This document shows, piece after piece, positions 16,152-22,905 of a stretch of 64,000 bases of DNA (position 1 is the first letter of the stretch; each line of letters starts with the position of its first letter). Below the pieces are notes generated by a model. The model saw only the letters and a program-made list of their open reading frames with translations. It searched no databases and was not told the DNA's origin. Source of the DNA: JASHPR01 sp963833885 (GTDB lineage Bacteria > Actinomycetota > Actinomycetes > Streptosporangiales > Streptosporangiaceae); contig CAWHZU010000012.1 of NCBI GenBank assembly GCA_963833885.1, positions 111,768 to 175,767 of the forward strand, read 5' to 3'. The translations under genes were made by a program, and so were the position numbers.

Positions 16152-16628
16152 ATGGCGGTAAAGCCAGCGCTGCTGTGCGCCGTCGTCGCGGTGCTCGCGG
16201 TGGCGGCCGACGCCGCGACCAAGGCGTGGGCGCTGTCCCGACTCTCCGGCGGGCGGCACGTCACCACCGCCGGGGGTCTGATCCGGCTGCGGCTGGTCAT
16301 CAACCACGGCGCCGCGTTCGGGCTGGGCGCTGGTTACGAGCCGCTGCTCTCGGTCGTCGCGGTCGCCGGCGTGATCCTGCTCGGAACCTGGGCGGTGCGG
16401 GCGGCGGGCCGGGTCGAAGGGGTTGGTGCCGCGCTGGCCGCAGCCGGCGCGGCAGGCAACCTCATCGACCGCTTGACCCGGCCGCCCGGTGTCCTGCACG
16501 GCGGGGTCGTGGACTGGCTACACCTGTCGTTCTACGGCCCGACCTTCAACCTGGCCGACGTGTGGCTCCGCGGAGGACTGCTGATCGCCCTGGCCGGATG
16601 GCTCTGGCAACGCCGCAGGCGCGCCTAG
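16152..16628 (+). CDS. lspA: Signal peptidase II (lipoprotein signal peptidase)-like
   Basis: A 158-residue membrane aspartyl protease with four helices. The family signatures are present: LVINHGAAFGLG, AGAAGNLIDRLTR (first catalytic Asp), VVDWLHLSF and FNLADVWLRGG (second catalytic Asp). It removes signal peptides from prolipoproteins after lipid attachment. ATG at 16152 gives the normal N-terminal helix; upstream sequence has no good ribosome site, and an in-frame start 23 codons earlier is possible. Its 3' end overlaps MMPL paralogue B on the other strand by 111 bases. It is short and probably a second, accessory copy. The region 16003-16151 before it shows no gene. Confidence 0.85.
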   Translation: MAVKPALLCAVVAVLAVAADAATKAWALSRLSGGRHVTTAGGLIRLRLVINHGAAFGLGAGYEPLLSVVAVAGVILLGTWAVRAAGRVEGVGAALAAAGAAGNLIDRLTRPPGVLHGGVVDWLHLSFYGPTFNLADVWLRGGLLIALAGWLWQRRRRA

Positions 16629-18854
16629 CCGCCGCAGCCAGCGCGGCAGGTACCAGGACCGCTCCCCCAGCACCGCCATGGCGGCGGGCAGCAGGATCCC
16701 GCGCACCACGGTGGCGTCGATGAGCACGGCAGCGGCCAGGCCCACCCCGAGCGTCCGGGTGTCCACGATGGGCAGCGTGGCCAGGATGGAGAACACCGCC
16801 ACCATGATCACGGCCGCGCTGGTGACCACCCCGGCGCTGCTGGCGATGCCGCCCACGAGCGCCTCACGGGTGCTGCATCCCCGCGACCGCAGTTCCCTGA
16901 CCCGGCTGAGGATGAACACGTGGTAGTCCATGCTCAGCCCGAACAGCAGCACGAACATGAACAGCGGGACCCAGGAGATGATCGCGCCGAACGAGGTGTA
17001 GCCGAGCAGGCCCTGCAGCCGACCGTCCTGGAAGATCAGCGTGATCAGCCCGTACGCCGCGCCGACCGACAGCAGGTTCAGCCCGATCGAGATCAGCGGG
17101 ATCGCCACCGAGCGGAACGCGGCCAGCAGCAGCACGAACGCGAGCCCGACCACGAACGCGACCACCAACGGCGTGGCGGAATGGAATGCCGCGTTGTCGT
17201 CGTAGGTGCTCGCGGTGTCCCCGGCCACCGCGTAGCTGATGCCGCCGACCTTGCCAAGCGTCGCGGGCAGGATCCGGTCGCGCAGCGTCAGCAGCGCGGC
17301 GGTGGAGGCCGCGTCGCCTCCGTTGCCCGCCAGCGGCACGCCGATGACCAGACCGCGCCCGCGCGCGACCGGCGTGGCGGTGACCGGTGCGTGGATCGGG
17401 CCGCCGTGGGCGGCCCTGGCCTGCAGCGCCGCCAGGGCATCGTGCATGGCGGGGCCGGCCAGGCCGGTGCCGGTGACCACCACCTGGGCAGGCGACGGAG
17501 ACTGCGGGAACGCATGGTTGATCCGGCCGACGGTCTGCAGCACCGGGTTCCCGGCGGGCAGGTCGACGGCGGGCTCGCCGATCCGCATCCCGAGCGCGGG
17601 CGCGGCGAGCGCGATCAGCGCGATCAGAGCCAGGCCGCCCCACACCAGCGGGCGGCGCACCACAGACCGCACCAGGAACGCCCACACGCGCGACGGCCGG
17701 GCGGCGCTGCGCCTGCGGCCGAGAAACGGGACCTTGCCCTTGTCCGCCCGCGGCCCGAGCCAGGACAGCAGCGCGGGCAGCACGGTCAGCGAGCCGAGCA
17801 CAGCGGTGCCGACCACCGCGATCGTGCCCAGCGCGATGCCGGAGAACACGGGGTCGCCGATGATGAACAGCCCAGACAGCGCGATCATCACGGTCAGCCC
17901 GGACACCAGGACCGCACGCCCCGAGGTGCGGGCGGCGATCCGCAGGGCCTCGTGGTTGTCCCGCCCGGCGGCGCGTTCCTCCCGCTCGCGGCGCAGGTAG
18001 AACAGCGAGTAGTCGACGCCGACGGCCATGCCGATGACCAGCACCACCTCTCTGGTGCTGGACACGACCGGGAACCAGCGGGTGATCGCGGTGAGCAGTG
18101 ACAACGCGGTGATCACCGAGGTGATGGCCAGCAGCAGCGGGATGCCGGCGGCGATCAGCGCGCCGAACACGAGCAGCAGCAGCACCAGCGTTATCGGGAC
18201 CGACGTCGCCTCGGCCCGGCGGAAGCCACTGTCCAGCACCGAGTTGATCGCCCGTTGCTCGCTCGCGTCGCCGCCCTCGGCGATCAGCAGGCCCGGATTC
18301 CTGGCCTGGATCGCCGCGACCGCGGTCAACGCGGGGCCGACCGCTGTGGTCTGGTCGTCCTGGGGGCCGGGAACACCGAACGTGACCAGGGCGCTGCGGC
18401 CGTCCGCCGAGACCAGCGCCGGGTGGCCGAGCGGAGAGCGGATGCCCTGCGCCGCGGCTGGCAGCGCGGCCAGCGCCGTGGTCACCTGGCGGGCCGCCTG
18501 GCGCATGGCCGGGTCGGTGGCGAATGTCTGGCCGGGCGCCTTGGCCTGGATCAGCACGCCCTCCACGGCCGGGGCCACCAGGCCCAGCCGGTGCAGGGCC
18601 CGCTCGGCCTGGCCGGACTGGCCGGCGTCATAGGACGGGGGCGGGGTGGCGGCGCCGAGGGCATGGCCGCCGATGAAGACAACGGCGACCAGGGCAAGCC
18701 AGCCGAACACGGCGGTCTTGCGGTGCCGGGCGCTCCACCCGGCGATCCGCTCGACGAACGGAGAGCGGACGCGCCGTCGCCGCTCGTGGCGGAGTGGGTC
18801 GTGGCGGGACGGACCGGGTTGCGGCAATACTGGCATCTGCGGCTGGCTCATCAT
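16518..18854 (-). CDS. MMPL/RND-family exporter (paralogue B)
   Basis: A 778-residue exporter closely similar to paralogue A throughout: ERIAGWSARHRKTAVFGWLA at the start, GMAVGVDYSLFYLRREREER, RTSGRAVLVSGLTVMIALSG and GLSMDYHVFILSRVRELR. The chosen ATG has AAAGAGAGG just upstream; a second ATG follows immediately. The last roughly 37 codons (after LRRLG) have no counterpart in A and are read entirely from the antisense strand of the lspA 3' end, which suggests that an earlier stop codon was lost. A strong hairpin upstream probably terminates the preceding operon, so it should have its own promoter. Confidence 0.87.
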   Translation of the reverse strand: MMSQPQMPVLPQPGPSRHDPLRHERRRRVRSPFVERIAGWSARHRKTAVFGWLALVAVVFIGGHALGAATPPPSYDAGQSGQAERALHRLGLVAPAVEGVLIQAKAPGQTFATDPAMRQAARQVTTALAALPAAAQGIRSPLGHPALVSADGRSALVTFGVPGPQDDQTTAVGPALTAVAAIQARNPGLLIAEGGDASEQRAINSVLDSGFRRAEATSVPITLVLLLLVFGALIAAGIPLLLAITSVITALSLLTAITRWFPVVSSTREVVLVIGMAVGVDYSLFYLRREREERAAGRDNHEALRIAARTSGRAVLVSGLTVMIALSGLFIIGDPVFSGIALGTIAVVGTAVLGSLTVLPALLSWLGPRADKGKVPFLGRRRSAARPSRVWAFLVRSVVRRPLVWGGLALIALIALAAPALGMRIGEPAVDLPAGNPVLQTVGRINHAFPQSPSPAQVVVTGTGLAGPAMHDALAALQARAAHGGPIHAPVTATPVARGRGLVIGVPLAGNGGDAASTAALLTLRDRILPATLGKVGGISYAVAGDTASTYDDNAAFHSATPLVVAFVVGLAFVLLLAAFRSVAIPLISIGLNLLSVGAAYGLITLIFQDGRLQGLLGYTSFGAIISWVPLFMFVLLFGLSMDYHVFILSRVRELRSRGCSTREALVGGIASSAGVVTSAAVIMVAVFSILATLPIVDTRTLGVGLAAAVLIDATVVRGILLPAAMAVLGERSWYLPRWLRRLGAPAALPEPSGQGDQQSSAEPHVGQVEGRAVERQV

Positions 18855-18902
18855 GGCCTCTCTTTGCAGGGTGGTGTGGTGACTGGCTGGTCGCTGCGCG
18901 AT

Positions 18903-18932
18903 CCCGCCCGCGAGCTGCAACTCGCGGGCGGG
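18903..18932 (-). terminator. Hairpin terminator after sensor-domain operon
   Basis: CCCGCCCGCGAG and CTCGCGGGCGGG form a perfect 12-bp stem with a six-base loop, ten bases beyond the stop of the sensor-domain gene on the minus strand. No U-tract follows, as is common in actinomycetes. Confidence 0.7.
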
Positions 18933-18941
18933 GCGCAGCGC

Positions 18942-19805
18942 TCAGCCGGGATGCCCGGCTGGGCTGCCGCTGTGGATCTTGTCTTGCAGTGGTCCGAGCG
19001 GCCCGGGACTGGCGAGTACCTCCTTGGCCTCGGCCAGCGGGTCGGTCGGGGTGCTGAGCAGCGAGCGCACGACCGCGGCGTGCGCCCGCGCGGTGAGCAC
19101 CACGACGTAGTTGAAGAGCAGGAACGCAACGGCGAAGATCGCGGCGGCGAGCAGCGCCTTGGGCAGCGTGTCGACGTACAGGCCGACGCCGCCGGACCCC
19201 ATCGGCCCGTGCGGGAAGTAGCCGAGCACGACGCCGTGGATCGTGGTCGGGCTGGTGTAGCCGAAACCGGCGTTGCCGCGCGGCGCCCAGTACCAGACGG
19301 GCAGCGTGGCCAGGCCGAGGAACGTCAGCCAGACCGCCAGCACCGCCGTGTCCAGGATGAACAGCGGCCCCCAGAGCCCGATCAGGTAAGCGGTGTCGCG
19401 CCAGGTGGCAGGGTCCCGCCAGCAGGCTCTGGCCCGGGCGATCAGGCCCATCCCGGTGGCGAAGCGGTAGCCGCCATTGACCGGCGCGGTCAGCACCCGG
19501 CGGAGTCGGCCCCGCTCGACATCGGCGCACCACCTCAGCACCTCCGCCGCGGCGATCAGCAGCGGGATGCCGGCCAGCGTAATGGCGAAGACCGCGCCGG
19601 TCACCGCCGCGGTGAAGCTCGCGGCGAACAGCACCCAGCCAATTGCGAACACGTACCCGGCTAGATACCAGACAGCGCGCCAGAGACCGGCCGACACCAG
19701 GAGGCGGAGCGGGTTGCGATACAGGAGCAGCTTCGTGCCGCAGGCGTCCGCACGGCGGGCGGGGCCGCCGTCGGCACCGGCCCGGCCCGCCGCGATCGTA
19801 CTCAT
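18942..19805 (-). CDS. Sensor-domain integral membrane protein, no kinase domain
   Basis: A 287-residue membrane protein with about four helices arranged as two hairpins: VWYLAGYVFAIGWVLFAAS with LAGIPLLIAAAEVLRWC, then DTAVLAVWLTFLGLATLPVW and ALLAAAIFAVAFLLFNYVVV. This layout, with the extracellular loop PRGNAGFGYTSPTTIHGVV, matches the putative sensor domain usually found at the N-terminus of actinobacterial histidine kinases; here it stands alone with no kinase core. ATG overlaps the stop of the small coiled-coil gene (ATGA). It is the last gene of a three-gene operon headed by a winged-helix regulator, so it may transmit a membrane signal. Confidence 0.72.
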   Translation of the reverse strand: MSTIAAGRAGADGGPARRADACGTKLLLYRNPLRLLVSAGLWRAVWYLAGYVFAIGWVLFAASFTAAVTGAVFAITLAGIPLLIAAAEVLRWCADVERGRLRRVLTAPVNGGYRFATGMGLIARARACWRDPATWRDTAYLIGLWGPLFILDTAVLAVWLTFLGLATLPVWYWAPRGNAGFGYTSPTTIHGVVLGYFPHGPMGSGGVGLYVDTLPKALLAAAIFAVAFLLFNYVVVLTARAHAAVVRSLLSTPTDPLAEAKEVLASPGPLGPLQDKIHSGSPAGHPG

Positions 19806-20071
19806 CCCACCTCCCGCATCAGCTGCTCCACGGCCTGTACCTTCTCGGTCAGCTTTGCCAGCTGGTCGCGAAGCTCCTGCTGGTTGGCGACTGCTTCCTC
19901 GGCCAGCTTGCGGTAGGAAGCCATGGCGACCGCGTCCGCGCGGTGGCCCTGCAGGCGGAACCAGGAGGCCACGATCACGGCGACCACTCCGCCGACGACC
20001 ACGAGTATCCCGATGGGAATGATGATCGGTCCGAGGTTGGTCCCGGAGGCCAGCGTGTGTATGCCGGTCAT
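19802..20071 (-). CDS. Small membrane protein with C-terminal coiled coil
   Basis: An 89-residue protein with one transmembrane helix (PIIIPIGILVVVGGVVAVIVAS, interrupted only by the proline) after a short outside segment, followed by a cytoplasmic coiled coil of about 45 residues (YRKLAEEAVANQQELRDQLA then KLTEKVQAVEQLMREVG). It overlaps the regulator gene and the sensor-domain gene by ATGA on both sides, so the three are translationally coupled. The fold suggests a membrane tether or signalling partner for the regulator or the sensor; the exact role is unknown. Confidence 0.78.
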   Translation of the reverse strand: MTGIHTLASGTNLGPIIIPIGILVVVGGVVAVIVASWFRLQGHRADAVAMASYRKLAEEAVANQQELRDQLAKLTEKVQAVEQLMREVG

Positions 20072-20403
20072 GTGTCGCGCTCCTTCATCTGGCCGTCTCG
20101 TAGCTCGCCGGCCTCGTGGGCATTCTGGGCATCGTGGTTGCCGATCCGCAGCGCCGCGATGATGACGTCCGCGTTCAGCCGCAGCTCGAACGGCGCCAGC
20201 TGGAAATACTTCATGGCCTTCCCGTCCTCGGACAGTTCCAGCTGACCGGTCACGATGCCCGCCTTTTCCAGCCGGTCGAGGTGCATGTACAGCAATGGCC
20301 GCGAGATGCCGAGCCTGCGGGCCAGCTCACTGACGTGCACCCGGCCCCCGGAAAGCTCGGCGATGACCCGCAACCGCAGTGGATTGGCCACTGCGGTCAG
20401 CAT
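20068..20403 (-). CDS. ArsR-type winged-helix transcriptional regulator
   Basis: At least 111 residues with a winged helix-turn-helix: AVANPLRLRVIAELSGGRVH, then VSELARRLGISRPLLYMHLD (recognition helix) and RLEKAGIVTGQLELS with the wing DGKAMKYFQLAPFEL. No metal-site cysteines are seen. ATG at 20403 has GAGGAG nine bases upstream. An alternative is CTG at 20451, six bases after a perfect AAGGAG, adding 16 residues (starting LTQEAERPIA) that look like the natural N-terminus of this family; an in-frame TAA lies just beyond. Two direct repeats upstream are candidate autoregulatory sites. Confidence 0.85.
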   Translation of the reverse strand: MLTAVANPLRLRVIAELSGGRVHVSELARRLGISRPLLYMHLDRLEKAGIVTGQLELSEDGKAMKYFQLAPFELRLNADVIIAALRIGNHDAQNAHEAGELRDGQMKERDT

Positions 20404-20468
20404 TGTGAGCAGCTCCTCCTCGGCGATGGGCCGCTCGGCTTCCTGGGTCAGCGTCGGCTCCTTGGACC

Positions 20469-20504
20469 TGTCAGCTTAGATTTACATGTCAGCTAGAACT
20501 TACA
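20469..20504. promoter_or_regulatory. Tandem direct-repeat operator of winged-helix regulator
   Basis: TGTCAGCTTAGATTTACA and TGTCAGCTAGAACTTACA are abutting 18-bp direct repeats sharing 14 positions, just upstream of the regulator gene and about 75-110 bp before the divergent phosphatase gene. The AT-rich content contrasts with the surroundings and suggests overlapping promoter and operator. Confidence 0.6.
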
Positions 20505-20578
20505 CATGACGGATCAGCCCGTCAATGCCAATACCCCAGGGGATGCCCGGCTCGCTCCGGTCCGGGATGATGGCAGGC

Positions 20579-21169
20579 ATGGGAGAGCTGATCGTGCTCC
20601 GGCACGGCGAGACCGAGTGGAGCGCCTCCGGCCGGCACACTGGCCGCACCGACATACCGCTCACCGCCCGCGGCGAGGCCGCGGCCGCCGCGCTCGCACC
20701 GGCGCTGGCCCGGCGCCAGATCGTGGCCACGTTCTGCAGCCCGGCCCAGCGTGCCGTGCGCACCGCCGAGCTCGCCGGGCTGACGGACATCAAGCTCGAC
20801 CCGGACCTGTGGGAGTGGGATTACGGCGGTTACGAGGGCCGGACGACCCCGCAGATCCAGCAAGAGCGCCCCGGCTGGTACCTCTGGCGGGACGGCGTGA
20901 TCCCCGGCGACGCCGAGCATCCCGGCGAGACCGTGGCGCAGGTGGGAGCGCGAACCGACGCGGTGCTAGCCCGGGCGAAGCCGCTGCTCGCCAGCGGAGA
21001 CGTGGCGCTGGTGGCGCACGGCCACGTGCTGCGCGTGCTCACCGCCCGCTGGCTGGAGCTGGACCCGGACGGCGGCCGCCTGTTCCGGCTGGACACGGGC
21101 ACCTACTCCACGCTCGGCACCGAGCACGATTACCCGGTGATCTCGACCTGGAACCTGCCCCCGGCCTAG
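20579..21169 (+). CDS. Histidine phosphatase (phosphoglycerate-mutase-like)
   Basis: A 196-residue cytosolic enzyme of the histidine phosphatase superfamily. The catalytic histidine lies in VLRHGETEWS at the N-terminus; RHTGRTDIPLTARGE, FCSPAQRAVRTAELAG and the second histidine in VALVAHGHVLRVLTARWLEL complete the active site. The GLTDI / WEWDYGGYEGRTT segment is typical of acid phosphatase or phosphoglycerate-mutase-like members rather than true glycolytic mutase. ATG at 20579 gives the standard N-terminus; ATGs at 20567 and 20570 are in frame and could be used. It is divergent from the winged-helix operon. Confidence 0.85.
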   Translation: MGELIVLRHGETEWSASGRHTGRTDIPLTARGEAAAAALAPALARRQIVATFCSPAQRAVRTAELAGLTDIKLDPDLWEWDYGGYEGRTTPQIQQERPGWYLWRDGVIPGDAEHPGETVAQVGARTDAVLARAKPLLASGDVALVAHGHVLRVLTARWLELDPDGGRLFRLDTGTYSTLGTEHDYPVISTWNLPPA

Positions 21170-21178
21170 GCGGCACCT

Positions 21179-21258
21179 GCCTGAATGCGCCGCCGGTCGT
21201 GCAGCCGCCTGCGCCGGTGGCGGTGCAGCCGCCTGAATGCGCTGCTGGTCATGCAGCC
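21179..21258. repeat. Degenerate short tandem repeat between convergent genes
   Basis: Two 28-bp copies of GCCTGAATGCGC-type sequence (21179-21206, 21231-21258) differ at four positions and flank a degenerate 24-bp copy (21207-21230) that keeps GCCTGCGCC and GTGCAGCC. They fill most of the gap between the histidine phosphatase gene and cutA. Confidence 0.75.
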
Positions 21259-21267
21259 ACCCCGCGG

Positions 21268-21621
21268 TCACTCGGGCCGGGTTTCCTCGTCCATCCAGTT
21301 CAGGTACGCCGGCGAGCCAGCGACGATCGGCGTCGCCACGATCTCGGGCTCGTCGTAGCTGTGCCGCTCGGCGAGGAAGTCGGCGAGCTGCTGATAGCGG
21401 TCGGCCGGCAGCTTGAGTATGACCAGCCACTCCTCGGCACGCTCGAGGCCGTCCTCCCACCAGTAGGTACTCGCGATCGGCCCGGCGACCTGCCCGACCG
21501 CAGCGAGCCTCGCCGCCACCGCGTCATGGGCGAGTTCTATCGCCTCGGCGCGCGAATCGGTCGTCGTCTGGACCTGGAGATAGCGCGCGTCGGTGTCGGC
21601 TGCGTTGCCCTGACCCGCCAT
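21268..21621 (-). CDS. cutA: CutA1-family divalent-cation tolerance protein
   Basis: A 117-residue small trimeric protein of the CutA1 family. Family motifs are YLQVQTTTDSRAEAIELAHD at the N-terminus, AARLAAVGQVAGPIASTYWW (matching the CAxVxxxPxxSxYxW region) and EEWLVILKLPADRYQQLADF, ending with IVATPIVAGSPAYLNWMDEE. CutA1 proteins bind divalent copper in vitro; the physiological role is uncertain. A TACGAT element eight bases before the ATG could make it leaderless. It faces the histidine phosphatase gene and is divergent from the lipid-kinase gene. Confidence 0.88.
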   Translation of the reverse strand: MAGQGNAADTDARYLQVQTTTDSRAEAIELAHDAVAARLAAVGQVAGPIASTYWWEDGLERAEEWLVILKLPADRYQQLADFLAERHSYDEPEIVATPIVAGSPAYLNWMDEETRPE

Positions 21622-21717
21622 GGCAACCGATCGTACGCCGGGCGCGGTCGCGTGGATGGCGGCTGCGGCTTATCGTGCGAGTCAGCGATCACGCCGGGAC
21701 AGGCTGCGGAGGTACGC

Positions 21718-22656
21718 ATGGGCGAGCGGGACGGCCGGTTCTGCCTGGTGGTCAACCCGGCGGCGGGCCGGGGGCGGTCGCTGCGGGTGCTGCCGGAGGT
21801 CACCGCCGTGCTCGACGCGGCAGGCGCCAGCTACCAGGTCAGCGAGTCGGCCAGCCTGGCCGACGCCGCCGGCATCGCCGCCCGGGCTGCCGGGATGGGC
21901 CAGGTGGTGGTCGCCGTCGGCGGCGACGGCCTTGCGGGCGCGCTGTCCGGCGTGGCGGCCACCGGAGGCTCCCGGTACGGGATCATCCCGGCCGGAACCG
22001 GCAACGACCTCGCGAGGGTCCTCGGGATCCCGGCCGGGCCCGCAGCAGCCGCGCGCGTGCTGACCGCGGGGCAGGAACGGCAAGTAGACCTGATCGGCGT
22101 GGCCACTCCGGGCCAGCCGGAGACGGTGGTCGCCTGCAGCGTGTACGTCGGCATCCCCTCGGTGGCGGGCCAGATCGTCAACCGGACCAGATGGCTGCGC
22201 GGGCCCATCGTGTACTCGGTCGCCGCCCTGCGCGCCCTGGCCGGCTGGGCGCCGACGGCGTTCCGGGTAGAGATCCGCCGCAGCGACCGGCCCGAGGAGG
22301 GCGGCGGCGCGCTGGTGCGGGACTTCGCCGGCTACGCGGTCGTCGTGGCCAACGCGGCGTACTTCGGCGCCGGGATGAGGGTGGCGCCGCCGGCCCAACT
22401 CGATGACGGCATGCTCGACATCGTGACCATGCGGCACGGGCCCAGGCTGGCGTTCATCCGCACCCTGCTGCGGGTCAGGAACGGGTCGCACACCGGGCTG
22501 GCGCAGATCAGCCTGGACCGTGGCACCGAGGTGACGGTGACCGTCGGCCGGGACCTCCCCGCCGCGGCCGACGGCGAGACGCTGCCCTTCGCAGCGCCGC
22601 TGCAGCCGGGCACCCCCTGCAAATCCGCGCCCTCCCCGGCGCCCTCCGCGCGCTGA
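21718..22656 (+). CDS. Diacylglycerol/sphingosine kinase-family lipid kinase
   Basis: A 312-residue enzyme of the DAGK catalytic family. It has CLVVNPAAGRGRSLRVLPEV (nucleotide-binding start), VVVAVGGDGLAGALSGVAAT (the GGDG phosphate loop) and YGIIPAGTGNDLARVLGIP (GTGND motif), then a C-terminal beta domain with FAGYAVVVANAAYFGAGMRV and DDGMLDIVTM. It should phosphorylate a lipid alcohol such as diacylglycerol at the membrane. GGAGG seven bases upstream fixes ATG at 21718, although the frame stays open far upstream. Homologues include YegS and DgkB; the true substrate is not determined. Confidence 0.9.
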   Translation: MGERDGRFCLVVNPAAGRGRSLRVLPEVTAVLDAAGASYQVSESASLADAAGIAARAAGMGQVVVAVGGDGLAGALSGVAATGGSRYGIIPAGTGNDLARVLGIPAGPAAAARVLTAGQERQVDLIGVATPGQPETVVACSVYVGIPSVAGQIVNRTRWLRGPIVYSVAALRALAGWAPTAFRVEIRRSDRPEEGGGALVRDFAGYAVVVANAAYFGAGMRVAPPAQLDDGMLDIVTMRHGPRLAFIRTLLRVRNGSHTGLAQISLDRGTEVTVTVGRDLPAAADGETLPFAAPLQPGTPCKSAPSPAPSAR

Positions 22657-22784
22657 CCCCGCCACCTCCGCCCGCTAACCCCGCCACCTCCGCGCCTGAC
22701 CCCTGGCGGCTCGACCGTTCTGGTTCAGTTTTGTCCGCCAATTTCCGGACTAAAGCGAACCAATATCGATCGCCCGCTCGGCAG

Positions 22785-22905
22785 CGGGTGCTGACGGGAC
22801 GGGTGTTGCGGGCGGGCGGAGCGGCGGGCGGGACAGCGGGTGAGGCGGGGCGGCGGGTCGGGCGGAACGGCGAGTGGGGCGGGCAACGGCGGGCGGGGCG
22901 GAACG
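22785..22905. other. G-rich, purine-biased intergenic tract
   Basis: Between the lipid-kinase gene and the GH3 gene the plus strand is packed with GGCGGG, GGGCGGG and GGGGCGG words, with few cytosine runs, so it could form G-quadruplexes. The preceding 22657-22710 holds two copies of CCCCGCCACCTCCGC. The intervening 22725-22770 is AT-richer and could hold a promoter, but there is no gene to the right on the plus strand. Confidence 0.6.

Noticed and set aside
20506..22656. Single 716-codon plus-strand frame joining the phosphatase region to the lipid kinase
   Set aside because: Only the last 312 codons have a family fold and a ribosome site; the rest is the wrong phase of the phosphatase gene and the antisense strand of cutA.
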